A stretch of DNA of 64,000 nt from JAIQFL01 sp035501495. Lineage in GTDB: Bacteria; Acidobacteriota; Terriglobia; Bryobacterales; Bryobacteraceae. Position 1 is the stretch's first letter. Every line of letters begins with the position of its first letter. The position numbers and the translations under genes are program-made. Below are positions 33,957 through 43,149 of the stretch, piece after piece. The stretch covers positions 53,705-117,704 of the forward strand of contig DATJWB010000143.1 of the NCBI GenBank assembly GCA_035501495.1. The letters run 5' to 3'. The notes below the pieces were generated by a model. The model was not told the origin of the DNA. It did not search any database and saw only the letters and a program-made list of their open reading frames with translations.

Positions 33957-35028
33957 GAGGCAGAGCCTTTCACTGGCCCGCCGCGGAGGTCCCTGCGCAA
34001 ACACTTGCTTCCGACAAACACCTGCACCTCGGCCAGGCTCAGATAGTTCGGACTGGAAAGCTGGATCCGCAAATAACGTCCCTGTGCAGGGCCGGAAATC
34101 GTGGCGGACGGGTTGGGAGCGCTGGTTTGATGACTGGCGAATGTCCCGGGGCGGGACTGCAGACTCGCCGGAGTGTCCGTAGTCTGAAACGTCGTGTCCG
34201 AGACGAATACCCAATAGTCGCTCAGACGCGAACTGCAGCAGTCGGTACGATTCCAGTTGACGATCGAACTTGCGGACACCGAGGCACCCAGGTCCACTTG
34301 CCACCAGGGATTCGGATCGAGTCCGGTCGCGGTCACCGAGCCGTCGAAAAAGCTTCCGTCCGTATTGCCATCCACCGCCGCGCGGCGGGCGGAGTTCCTA
34401 AGAGGGTGCTGCTCTGGGTGGCGGTCCGGCCCAGCGCCAAATCTCCGCCCGGCGCTCCGCTTTCGACCTGAACTTCGGCCAGGCTCAGGTAGTTTGCGCT
34501 GGAAAGCTGAACGCGGACGTACCGCCCGGAGGCGCCGACCGGAATCGATGCTGATGGATTGGGCTCAGCGGTTTGATGGCTGGCATCTGGTGGGACGGAT
34601 TGCTATCGACGGGCAATTGATCGGCTCGTTGATGGTAGATCGAGTCCGCAGGGAACATCTGACATCCGCCCATGCTGCCGTCACTCATGACGCCGAAGTT
34701 GAGGGGCGGATGCGACGTTGTGACTCGGCGAGGCGCTGTCGGTGACCTGCACGGCGACCGCATATCCGCCCTGGCCAGCCACCTGCGTGGCACTGACGAC
34801 ACCGGTCGCGGGGTTCAGACTCATCCCTTCCGGCAGGCTGACGGCGGAAACCACAGACCAGGTATACGGGGGAGTACCGCCGGTGGCGGCCAGCGCGGTG
34901 TTATAGCTCTGATACTGAGAGGCGACCGGTACGCTGGTCGTGGAGATCTGAAGCGGGGTCTGAGCGCCGGCGGAGAAGAGCAGCACTCCACTGAGCAAGG
35001 GAAAAATGCAATTCTTGATGGGCAACAT
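33957..35028 (-). pseudogene. Remnant of a secreted He_PIG and discoidin-domain protein
   Basis: Reading down the minus strand, an intact signal peptide (NCIFPLLSGVLLFSAGAQT) is followed by an Ig-like putative domain (ATGGTPPYTWSVVS, LPEGMSLNPATGVVSA). The frame then breaks near SASPS. In another frame there is GGCQMFPADSIYHQRADQLP, a motif typical of acidobacterial secreted proteins. A partial discoidin (F5/8 type C) repeat follows (YVRVQLSSANYLSLAEVQV), then another frame change, then a second discoidin repeat (GLDPNPWWQVDLGASVSASS, RYLRIQLSSPNYLSLAEVQV). No proper stop is reached before the convergent cupin gene. At least two frameshifts and a likely internal deletion make this a decayed surface-protein gene. 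Confidence 0.65.
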
Positions 35029-35173
35029 CGGGCCTTAAGGATGGTACAGACGATATCATAATCCTGCGGGGGTGATGAGGGTACCGGTCCCCCGCGTTCC
35101 GATCGCTGCTCGCGCCAGGGCGCGGAGCTTTGTTATATACTGACTCCTACTTCGAACCTGATGGAGAGTGGCA

Positions 35174-35782
35174 ATGGCTCGAGTGAACAAAGCGACCAGA
35201 GTGATGGTGATTCGTCACGGCGAGAAGCCGCCCGACTTTGGGGCTGGCGTAACCAGCCTGGGCGCCCAGTCAAACGAGTCGCTGGCGGTACAGGGGTGGC
35301 AGCGGGCAGGCGCGCTGGCGGTGCTGTTCGATCCGTCCCGTGGCCCGCTTCAGGACTCGCACCTGGCCGTTCCGCAATTTCTCTTCGCCACGGCGGCTCC
35401 CACGAGCAGCAGCAGCCAGCGGCCTGACGAGACGCTCCAGCCTCTCGCCTCCAAGCTTGGCCTCACTATCAACACGGGCCCCACCACCGCGCCATTCACC
35501 AAGAACGACTATAAATCCATGGTCGATAGCGCCGTGGCGTCAGAAGGAGTGGTCCTGATTGCCTGGCAGCACCAGGACATTCCCCAAATCGCCAATCGGA
35601 TTCTGGGATCGGACGAGATCGCCACGGGCTGCTGGCCGGGGAAGCGTTACGACCTGGTGTGGGTATTCGATCTCCACAGCGATGGCACGTACAAGCACCT
35701 GCACCAGGTTCCGCAGTTACTGCTCGATCAGGACTCGGACCAGCCTATCGACACCAGCAAAACTACGGCCGCAGGCGCGTAG
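35174..35782 (+). CDS. Histidine phosphatase superfamily-like protein
   Basis: A 202-residue cytosolic-looking protein with the phosphoglycerate-mutase/acid-phosphatase signature at its start: RVMVIRHGEKP, in which RHG provides the catalytic His. A later GVVLIAWQHQDIPQIAN holds a second His in the position expected for this fold. It lacks a signal peptide. The ATG at 35174 has GGAG seven bases upstream and is preferred over the GTG at 35168. Neighbours are pseudogenes on both sides, so there is no functional context. Substrate unknown. Confidence 0.7.
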   Translation: MARVNKATRVMVIRHGEKPPDFGAGVTSLGAQSNESLAVQGWQRAGALAVLFDPSRGPLQDSHLAVPQFLFATAAPTSSSSQRPDETLQPLASKLGLTINTGPTTAPFTKNDYKSMVDSAVASEGVVLIAWQHQDIPQIANRILGSDEIATGCWPGKRYDLVWVFDLHSDGTYKHLHQVPQLLLDQDSDQPIDTSKTTAAGA

Positions 35783-35893
35783 AGTCGCCCTTCTCAAGCA
35801 CACGGCGCCGCATGCTGCTTCTTGTCCCGCTTCCGCGCTGTGCGTGATTCGACGTGGGCCGCTCGCTGGAATGCCAGCTAAAATGTGGCGGTA

Positions 35894-36726
35894 ATGCCAA
35901 CCTACATCGACCGGTATTTGGCGGGAGAACGGATTGAAGTCTGGAACGAGCTTGTCGCGCTGGGCGAAGCAGTGCGCCGCAAACCTGTTCAGGCCGATGC
36001 AATTGCCGTGGCTAAGGAAACCATGCGAAGGGCCCGCCATAACATCGAGGCGCTGATTACCCGTTTGTCCAGTATGGGCTATCGTTTTGCGGCGCCATCC
36101 ATCGAGCGCCAGTTGGAGAAGGTCAACAGGCAAATTACAGAACCGAAGATCAATCCCTATGTACTACGTCAGTTGGAGAAGGCCGTTGCCGGGGGTAAGC
36201 TGCCAGCGAGCATGCTGAACCCCAGGGAGCGCCCGGGGTTCCAGAATGGCTGGCAGAACTACAGAGTGAAAAGGCGACGCTCGAAGCGGAACTGGAGCGA
36301 ATGGCGACGATGCCTCCGCTCGAGAATCCCCGGATATTTTATTTGCCGGAACAGCAGACCGCGAAGAATATCAGGGACTATGTATCCTTGGCCGGCTCGC
36401 ACCCGGTGCTGAATCCAGACGGATCCGCGACGGCTGACCCGCTTGTTATTCGCCCGGTTGCCGATATCAAAGGAGGGCTGATTAACGTTCGCCCAGATGG
36501 CACGAGAATCCTTACAATCTCCGTAAGCGATCTCAACAAGGCTGGACTGGAAGGTGGTAAGCCATACACGATTTCTATTCCGACCCCTCTCGCAGATGTG
36601 GAGTTGGATAATCCGTGGCGTCAGACCACCTTTGTCGGTTACCTTCGCAGTGCCTTCAAATGGGGTAGATTTCCCGGCGGAACGAGACTCGTCGCCGCCG
36701 CGCGACATGATCGCCGGACTTACTGA
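35894..36726 (+). pseudogene. Hypothetical gene split by one frameshift
   Basis: The first part (MPTYIDRYLAGERIEVWNEL, ETMRRARHNIEALITRL) runs to about 36238. The second part, in another frame, reads VPEWLAELQSEKATLEAELE, then NPRIFYLPEQQTAKNIRDYV and DVELDNPWRQTTFVGYLRSA. A missing G in a GGGG run at about 36235-36238 explains the shift: one more G would join PRERPG directly to VPEWLAELQ. The repaired product would have about 277 residues, with a helical N-terminus, a coiled coil and a C-terminal domain. I do not recognise the family. This is either a true frameshift or a homopolymer sequencing error. Confidence 0.55.
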
Positions 36727-36753
36727 AGGATTGCTTCTAATCGAAGCGATTCA

Positions 36754-37147
36754 TTGATCACGGCCGCGGCCCGCGCGCTCGCGGCGGGCGATCCTCTCGG
36801 AGCATTGAAGCGGGTCGCTCTCCGCGACGACGCGCCCGCTCTCGCTCTCCGCGGCATTGCCATGGCGCAGCTTGGCGATCTGGTTCGGGCCAAGGCCCTG
36901 CTCCGCAGTGCCGCGCGTGCCTTCGGTCCGAAGGAGGTGGTGTCCCGCGCGCGATGCATCGTCGCCGAGGCTGAAGCCGCACTGGCCTCGCGTGATCTGG
37001 GCTGGCCTCCGAAGGCGCTCGACGCGGCGCGCGCTACGCTGGAAGCGTACGGAGACCGCCTCAACGCTTCTTATGCGCGGTATCTCGCGATTCGGCGCCT
37101 GGTCCTGATCGGGCGGCTTGACGAGGCCGAGCGGGCGCTTGCTGACT
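36754..37147 (+). pseudogene. Truncated helical-repeat protein fragment
   Basis: An Ala/Leu/Arg-rich helical segment (AARALAAGDPLGALKRVALR, ALALRGIAMAQLGDLVRAKA, GRLDEAERALADFDR) resembling the TPR-like N-terminus of a regulatory protein. It starts at a TTG with no ribosome-binding site and stops making sense at about 37145, where a different gene's sequence begins in another frame. Its missing C-terminus suggests a deletion that fused two genes. Confidence 0.45.
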
Positions 37148-37439
37148 TCGATCGAGTCCAATCGCTTCGTGACCGGAGTCACGTGGGTTGACGGAGAACT
37201 TTGGCACGGGACGTGGGAAGCTAACGAGAGCGACGTGAGGCGAGTCGACGCCCGAACCGGAGAAGTCCTGGAGAAACTGGATCTGCCCGCCGGCGTGATG
37301 GTTTTCGGGACTCGAATCCGATGGCGGCGACCGGTTCTTCTGCGGAGGAGGAAAGAGCGGGAAGGTGAGGGCCGTCCGGCGGCCGAAGCGAGGCTCCGCG
37401 ACGGGTAGCGGCTCCAAGGTCGATCCCGGGAGGAAATGA
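37145..37439 (+). pseudogene. C-terminal fragment of a glutaminyl-cyclase-like beta-propeller protein
   Basis: From about 37145 the sequence reads TSIESNRFVTGVTWVDGELW, then HGTWEANESDVRRVDARTGE and VLEKLDLPAGVMV. After a frame change near 37310 it reads SGLESDGGDRFFCGGGKSGK and VRAVRRPKR, with a stop at 37437-37439. This is the tail of a propeller protein related to glutamine cyclotransferases. The N-terminal part is missing and the fragment is fused to the preceding remnant. Confidence 0.5.
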
Positions 37440-37505
37440 TAGAAGGCCCCTTCTTGCGATAAGCTCTTACTGCGATGCCGATCTCGCGCGTGAGGAGGGC
37501 ACCAG

Positions 37506-38000
37506 ATGCCATTTGAATCGCAAAGCCGCGAACGCATGATTCAGGAATTCGGGCGTCCCCCGGTTCATGTGGGAGCCGGCGAAGAGGCCTCGCCGTGGGT
37601 TCCCTGGCAACCGGGCGTTTCCATCCGGCACCTGGCGTTCGACGTGCGCCATAACTCGTTCACCAATATCCTGTGGGTCGCGCAGGGCGGCATGCTGGGC
37701 CGCCACCGCCACCGCGGACCGGTGTTCGGATACGTCCTGGAGGGGAGTTGGCGCTACCTGGAACACGATTGGGTGGCCCGGCCCGGCGATTACATCGGCG
37801 AACCTCCCGGCGCCGTCCACACGTTGGTTTCGGACGATCCTAATGGGATGAAGACCCTGTTCTGGCTGAACGGCGCCCTCGAGTTTTTGGGTGATGAAGG
37901 CCAGGTAATGGAAACATTCGACGTGTTCTGGTTTATCGATCACTACGTGAGCTACTGTCGCGAGCGCCGTTTGGAGCTCAACCAGCAGTTGTGGATTTGA
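37506..38000 (+). CDS. Cupin protein, 2,4'-dihydroxyacetophenone dioxygenase-like
   Basis: A 164-residue single-cupin protein. The metal site is suggested by GGMLGRHRHRGPVFGYVLEG and the later GEPPGAVHTLV. Family members related to 2,4'-dihydroxyacetophenone dioxygenase share the sequence style WRYLEHDWVARPGDYIGEPP. The start has a strong Shine-Dalgarno (GAGGAGGG). The amidohydrolase gene follows after 29 bases, so the two likely form an operon: a ring or side-chain cleaving dioxygenase with a hydrolase or decarboxylase is a plausible pairing for aromatic compound breakdown. Substrate is not known. Confidence 0.75.
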   Translation: MPFESQSRERMIQEFGRPPVHVGAGEEASPWVPWQPGVSIRHLAFDVRHNSFTNILWVAQGGMLGRHRHRGPVFGYVLEGSWRYLEHDWVARPGDYIGEPPGAVHTLVSDDPNGMKTLFWLNGALEFLGDEGQVMETFDVFWFIDHYVSYCRERRLELNQQLWI

Positions 38001-38029
38001 CTGCGCCACATCGGCGGGAAGGAGGACGC

Positions 38030-39799
38030 ATGTCTGTCGAGAAGTGGAATGAGGAAGGGCGGACCTGGGAAGACGATCATGGCTGGCTGGATGAAGAACA
38101 GATTTCCCGGTGCGCGAAGGCGGAAGAGGCCGACACGCTCGGCTCTCCCGTGCCCACGCGCATGGTCTCCAACGGCGAATACATGCCCGTTCCCCAGACC
38201 GGGCAGCAGCAAAAAGTAGAGGCGCGCATCGCGGAGTTGGCGGACTCGGCCAGCCGCAAACTCGGGATCGACCGGCGCCGTTTCCTGGCCGGCACGGGCG
38301 GCATGGCGGCGGCCTTCATCGCCATGAACGAGGTCTTCGGCCGTTTCTTCGACGTTCATCCGATCGAGATGTTCGAGCCGGTGGCCTATGCTCAGGCCGC
38401 GGCACCGCGCGATCTCTTCGTCCTGGACGACCAACTGCACATGGTTCGCAGCAGCCGGAAAGGTGTGGGAACCCCGCTGCGCGCCATCGCGCAGGGTCCT
38501 TCCGCCGCCCCCGCGTTCAAGGCCAATCCGTTCAACCCGCGAGGCGCCACCGATGAGCAGGGACAGGCGTGGGGAAACTGGAACCCGGCGCTGAACGGCC
38601 TTCCGGTGAGCGACTCCAGCTTCCAGATCGTGCAGTTCATCAAGGACGTGTTCCTCGACAGCCAGGTGACTATCGGCATCCTGAGCAATGTCACGGCATC
38701 GCTGGTGAGCGTGGGCGGCGGCGCGGAGAGGCGGCCGCCACGGAACATCCAGGAAGCCATGGATGCCGAGATCCTGACGGCGGCGCAAACCGCAGCGGCC
38801 CGTAACTTCGTGAACGACGTCTCGGGATCCACCCGCATGCTGGCGCATGGACTCCTGTACGTCGGCAAAGGCAACCTGCCGTACATCGAAGAACAGATCG
38901 CGAAGAACCAGCCGGACGCCTGGAAGGGCTACAACATCTCTTATGCGGCCAAGGTCGATACCGACCCCACCAGCCCGATGCGGCAGTGGCGGCACGACGA
39001 CGAACAGGTGGCCTATCCGACCTTCGAGCTGATCGAGAAACACTACCAACGGCTCAAGGACACCAAGCCCGGGTTTAAGAACATCTGCGTGCACAAGGGC
39101 CTTGCGCCCGGACCTCCCAATCCGGAGCGAGGCCATCCGGCGGACCTGCCCAAGGCCGCGAAAGATTGGCCCAATCTGAACTTCATCACCTATCACGCAT
39201 GCATCCAGCCCGCCTTTTTCATGGGCGATTCGCTGCGTGAGGTGAAATCGGGCAGGATGCGCGAGGGCGTCCCGGACATCAGTTGGACCACCGAATACGC
39301 CATCCTGGTGGCTCCCTTCCGCAACACCTATGCGGAGATCGGAACCACCTGGGCATCCTCGATCGTCACCTTCCCCACCGTGGCGGCGCATATCATGGGC
39401 CAGCTCATGAAATTCCTGGGGCCGGACCGCATCGTGTTCGGCTCCGACTCGGTGTGGTACGGCTCGCCGCAATGGCAGATCGATGCCCTGTGGCGGTTCC
39501 AGATCCCCGAAGACCTGCGCAGGAAGTACGGCTATCCCGAAATCACTCAGGAGGACAAGCGCAAGATTCTAGGGCTCAACTCTGCCAAACTGCACGGCAT
39601 CCGCGAGGTGGCCGCGAGCGATTTGAAGAGAACCTACAAGCCCGTGCCCAAGGACTTCGAACAGCGCATGTCGAAGGAGCTGAAGACCATCATGGAGTTT
39701 CCGGGGTACACAGCCGACCACATGTCGAAGTTCAAGGATCAGTATGCGGCGGCGGGCGGCGAGCGGAGCAACACGCGATACGGTTGGATCCATAGGTAA
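38030..39799 (+). CDS. Tat-exported amidohydrolase-family protein
   Basis: A 589-residue protein of the amidohydrolase-2 (TIM-barrel) type. Unusually, its twin-arginine-like signal (GIDRRRFLAGTGGMAAAFIA) lies about 80 residues in, after a hydrophilic leader. Barrel features include DQLHMV, ICVHKGLAP, LNFITYHACIQPAF and the late DRIVFGSDSVWYG, whose Asp is a usual metal or catalytic residue. The ATG at 38030 has GAAGGAGG nine bases upstream. It is paired with the cupin gene. In this superfamily members hydrolyse or decarboxylate aromatic acids and lactones; the actual substrate is not deducible. Confidence 0.8.
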   Translation: MSVEKWNEEGRTWEDDHGWLDEEQISRCAKAEEADTLGSPVPTRMVSNGEYMPVPQTGQQQKVEARIAELADSASRKLGIDRRRFLAGTGGMAAAFIAMNEVFGRFFDVHPIEMFEPVAYAQAAAPRDLFVLDDQLHMVRSSRKGVGTPLRAIAQGPSAAPAFKANPFNPRGATDEQGQAWGNWNPALNGLPVSDSSFQIVQFIKDVFLDSQVTIGILSNVTASLVSVGGGAERRPPRNIQEAMDAEILTAAQTAAARNFVNDVSGSTRMLAHGLLYVGKGNLPYIEEQIAKNQPDAWKGYNISYAAKVDTDPTSPMRQWRHDDEQVAYPTFELIEKHYQRLKDTKPGFKNICVHKGLAPGPPNPERGHPADLPKAAKDWPNLNFITYHACIQPAFFMGDSLREVKSGRMREGVPDISWTTEYAILVAPFRNTYAEIGTTWASSIVTFPTVAAHIMGQLMKFLGPDRIVFGSDSVWYGSPQWQIDALWRFQIPEDLRRKYGYPEITQEDKRKILGLNSAKLHGIREVAASDLKRTYKPVPKDFEQRMSKELKTIMEFPGYTADHMSKFKDQYAAAGGERSNTRYGWIHR

Positions 39800-40091
39800 T
39801 GCGGCGAGGAGGCTCCTGTCTGCCGCGCCGGCACTCTCCAGAGGTTCCGGCTGAGTCGGTGCGCTGGCGGGTCTGACGTGGCGCGGTCACTGCCCGATGC
39901 CATTTCGTTTTCCCCGCCGGGCACCTGCACAAATTGTAGGGTGGGCACCTGGAGCGATGAGGACCACGATTCCCGTTTCTCCCCTGCCGTTGACTCGCCG
40001 TGGCGCATGCACGGACCGTGGCGACGCCAGACAGACTCTCGAGCCCGGCCTCGACGCGATAGAAGAACACTATTTCGAGGTCGTATCGGCC
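39800..40091. other. Intergenic stretch after the amidohydrolase
   Basis: No credible gene. Directly after the stop codon an imperfect GC-rich hairpin (39801-39826, GCGGC pairing with GCCGC) may act as a weak transcript end, but it has no T run. The rest shows no clear promoter, RNA or repeat. Confidence 0.4.
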
Positions 40092-41325
40092 TCATATGTC
40101 GGGCTGCCGATCAAGTTTCAGCGACCGCACCGCGATGCCCATCATTCTGGTGCTGACTCGGTGGAGCACGCGATTCACTTCGCGGAGTTGTAGTGGCTTC
40201 GAAAGGTAGTCGTCCATCCCTGCCGACAGGCACTTCTCGCGATCGCCCTGCATGGCATGCGCAGTAAGGGCAACAATGGGAACGTGCCACCCGGTCCCGT
40301 TTTCGATCCGGCGAATTTCACGCGCGGCGTCGAATCCGTCGAGAACAGGCATCTGTATGTCCATCAGGATCACATCGAATGCACCGCTTTGGGCCTCTCG
40401 CACGGCTGCTGCTCCGTCCGAAACCACGACTACGTGATGCCCGGTCTTTTCCAGGAGGCGTGTGGCTACCTTCTGATTGACCGGATTGTCCTCGGCAACC
40501 AGAATTCGCATGTGCGCGATGCAACTGCTCGAGTGCTCGGATTTCCCGGCTGTCTCCCCGGCGGATGTGCGGCCGAGAGCCCGGGCCAACACCGCGATGA
40601 GGTCGTTCTCTCCCACGGGTTTCAACAAGTGGTGGCGTAGGCCGGGCTGTTGGCACTTTTCTGAACCGGACCGAAGGCCCCTGGGATGAAACAGCATGAC
40701 GAAGGGGATTTCCGGCCTCAGGCGCATTGCTGCGCGCACCACCTCAAACCCGTCGCCATCCTCCAGCTTCGCATCCGCCACCACTGCCTGGTACCGGCCA
40801 TCCGCGAGGATCTCGATCGCCTCGGCGGCGCGGCCTGTGCTGGTTGTCTGGGGACTAAAGCCGCCCAGCATACTCTCCAGCGCAAGCCGGCTCTTCTGGT
40901 TGCCATCGACCACCAAAAGCCGGACGCCATGGAGAGTGTCGGTCAGGGGCTGCGCTGTTTGCCCCGGCGCTGCTGGCAGGTAGGCGGTGAAGTGGAACCG
41001 GCTGCCACGCCCAGGCTCGCTTCGCTCCGAGGCTTCCTCCCATCATCCGCGCCAGAGTTTCGAGATCGCCAGTCCAAGGCCGGTTGCGCCGAACTTCCGG
41101 GTAGTCCAGCCGTCGGCCTGGCGGAACGGCTCGAAGATCAGATCGAGCTTTTCTGGCGGAATCCCGATCCCGGTGTCGCTGACGGCGAATCGCAGCAGCT
41201 CCGGGTTCTGGGTGTCGCAAGCAACCTCCACGACAATCTCCCCTTTCTCGGTGAACTTGACGGCATTGCCCAACAGGTTCAAGAGGACCTGGCGCAACCG
41301 CATCGAATCGAGCCGCTCCGGGCGG
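40092..41325 (-). pseudogene. Remnant of a hybrid sensor histidine kinase
   Basis: On the minus strand, the right end encodes a histidine-kinase ATPase domain without its sensor or dimerisation part: RQVLLNLLGNAVKFTEKGEI, RFAVSDTGIGIPPEKLDLIF and FGATGLGLAISKL. The frame then shifts to ARMMGGSLG, and shifts again to SRFHFTAYLPAAPG and LLVVDGNQKSRLALESML. Two receiver domains follow, the second complete (MRILVAEDNPVNQKVATRLL, FDVILMDIQMPVLDGFDAAR, IVALTAHAMQG, DYLSKPLQ). The N-terminus is cut off where the HAD-phosphatase gene ends. Loss of the 5' part plus two frameshifts indicates a pseudogene, although the receiver part (40092-40916) is open and could still be translated. Confidence 0.75.
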
Positions 41326-41326
41326 G

Positions 41327-42067
41327 TCAGGCACAGGCGAGAATCGCCTCAATCACCCGCTTGGTTTCACCCGGATCGCGCACCTGGATGCAGAGCACCC
41401 CGGCCTCCCGCGCCGGATAGTCGTTGCCGCCGGGAAACAAAGCGTCCCCGACGAACAGCATTTCGGGGATGGCAATCCGCAGCGTGTCCCGCAGCTTGCG
41501 AATTCCGTAAGCTTTGTCGATTCCGGGCTTGGTGATGTCAATTGAGGTGGCGCCCCCCATGCGGACCGAGAACTCGGGAATGAAGCCATCCAGGATGGCC
41601 TTAATCTGTTTGCGGCGCGAGAAATCCGGATCCCACTTTTTCTTCTCTTCGAGGGGGGCCTGTTGTCCGAGCGCCGAGTAGGTGATCTGGCTGCCGCGGT
41701 CTTCAATCGCCTCGCCCCAGAGTCTCTCGGGCTTACAACCCGCCAGGACGATCGCTTTCTCGACGGAGGTGATGATCTTCCGCTTCTCGCTATCGGTGAA
41801 GTCTTCGGCATAGAGAAGCCGCCATCCCTTGTCATATTCGTAGAATTTCGTTCCGCAGGTGGGCAGCAGATACAAATCCGAGAGGCGCCCGTCGAGGGGA
41901 AGGTTCGCGAGCAGCTGATCGTGGAACTGCGGCCAGTTTCCGCCGGAGATCACCGCGACCTTGGCAACGCCGAGCAGGCTGGCCAGCAATCGCGCCATTT
42001 CGGAGTCGAGCGGCGACTTACTTTCGGCGAGCGTGCCATCCAGGTCGAAGACAATCAGCTTTTTCAT
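41327..42067 (-). CDS. HAD-superfamily IIB sugar-phosphatase/phosphomannomutase-like
   Basis: A 246-residue haloacid-dehalogenase hydrolase. Motif I is KLIVFDLDGTLAESKSPLD, motif II is VAVISGGNW, and motif IV is FVGDALFPGGNDYPA, which is the IIB arrangement found in sucrose-phosphatases and eukaryotic-type phosphomannomutases. The ATG at 42067 immediately precedes motif I; an in-frame ATG at 42085 would add six residues. It is downstream of the FAD reductase gene by 14 bases and on the same strand, so cotranscription is likely. Substrate is probably a sugar phosphate. Confidence 0.85.
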   Translation of the reverse strand: MKKLIVFDLDGTLAESKSPLDSEMARLLASLLGVAKVAVISGGNWPQFHDQLLANLPLDGRLSDLYLLPTCGTKFYEYDKGWRLLYAEDFTDSEKRKIITSVEKAIVLAGCKPERLWGEAIEDRGSQITYSALGQQAPLEEKKKWDPDFSRRKQIKAILDGFIPEFSVRMGGATSIDITKPGIDKAYGIRKLRDTLRIAIPEMLFVGDALFPGGNDYPAREAGVLCIQVRDPGETKRVIEAILACA

Positions 42068-42081
42068 GACTTGCGGTTTCC

Positions 42082-43089
42082 TCATTCGGAAAGGCGAGCC
42101 CGGGTGAGCCCAAAGAGCCACCGGCCGGGCGTCCAGGCGGCCAGCCGCCAGGCGCAATTCCATTCGATCAGTTTACGGAAAACGGCCGAGACTTCGAAAG
42201 GCCGGCGGAGAAGTGCGCGGCATTCGGCGAGGTGCCGGGTGGCGGGGACCGCACGCGCGGCATTCCGGCCGGCCAGGCGCCCGGTGGCGAGCGCGTTGAG
42301 AATGCCGGACCCTGTGAAGGGATCGACGAACCCCAAAGCGTCGCCCGCGGCATAAACATGGTCGTGGGCCGTGCTGCCGCCGACCGTTGAGAACGAGAGC
42401 GGCCCCACCAGCAGCCACTTCATGCGGCGTCGCAGGCCCCGTATTCGTTCCGCGAGGGGTGTGCAGCGCTCTACGTACTCGTCTACATCGAATCGATGAA
42501 TGCGGAGCGCGGCTTCGGGCGCTATGCCGCAGACGTTGGTCCAGCCGTTTTCTACCGGGCTCACGCCTGCGTAAGCCTGCTCCGCGAAGTACAGGTCGAC
42601 GGCATCGTCTTGCGGGCCCTCGAAGTGCGCCTTGAACCCGAACAACCGCTCGCCGGAAGGGGCGCTCGGCCTCCGCCCCACGGCGAGAACGGTCGTAGTT
42701 GCGCCATCAGTGCATTGCCCGGGTGAGGCTGCCTCGCCTCGAGAGATTGCGGCGCCCACGGCCTCCGCGCGGCACAGGAGCAGATTGTCGAGCGCGAAGC
42801 GGCTGAGTCCGAGCGCCGGCTCGCCGAGCGTCCACTGCTTCTCGCGATGGCCGAATCGCAGGCGGCAGGTGCGGATGGGCGCGGGACGAAGCGCGCCCAG
42901 GACGGGGACGCCGAGGGATTCCAATATCGGCAAGGCTCCGGGAGAGAGAAACTCACCGCATACCTTGTGCCTGGGACCGCGCGACCGCTCCAGTACGCGG
43001 ACGGACGCTCCTTCGCAAGCCGCCGCGATGGCGGCCGCGGCGCCGGCCGGCCCTCCTCCGATGACCAGGACTTCCCTCTGCGGAGCCAC
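42082..43089 (-). CDS. FAD-dependent oxidoreductase, geranylgeranyl-reductase-like
   Basis: A 335-residue flavoprotein. The N-terminal Rossmann motif is REVLVIGGGPAGAAAAIAAA, and VCGEFLSPGALPILESLGVP is typical of the geranylgeranyl reductase and FAD halogenase group. The second FAD motif DHVYAAGDALGFVDPFTGSG lies near residue 245. The open frame runs on to 43749, but a GTG at 43087-43089 is the sensible start because it stands just before the FAD motif and avoids overlap with the divergent methyltransferase. In many bacteria this flavoprotein and a methyltransferase flank a type III polyketide synthase; no synthase is present here. Confidence 0.8.
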   Translation of the reverse strand: MAPQREVLVIGGGPAGAAAAIAAACEGASVRVLERSRGPRHKVCGEFLSPGALPILESLGVPVLGALRPAPIRTCRLRFGHREKQWTLGEPALGLSRFALDNLLLCRAEAVGAAISRGEAASPGQCTDGATTTVLAVGRRPSAPSGERLFGFKAHFEGPQDDAVDLYFAEQAYAGVSPVENGWTNVCGIAPEAALRIHRFDVDEYVERCTPLAERIRGLRRRMKWLLVGPLSFSTVGGSTAHDHVYAAGDALGFVDPFTGSGILNALATGRLAGRNAARAVPATRHLAECRALLRRPFEVSAVFRKLIEWNCAWRLAAWTPGRWLFGLTRARLSE

Positions 43090-43149
43090 ACCTCCATTAT
43101 CCGCGACGGAGTGATGAGGTCCGGCCAGGATTGCATATAATGCCTGGGA

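Noticed and set aside
39800..40091. Hairpin after the amidohydrolase as an intrinsic terminator
   Set aside because: The stem is imperfect and there is no T run on either side.
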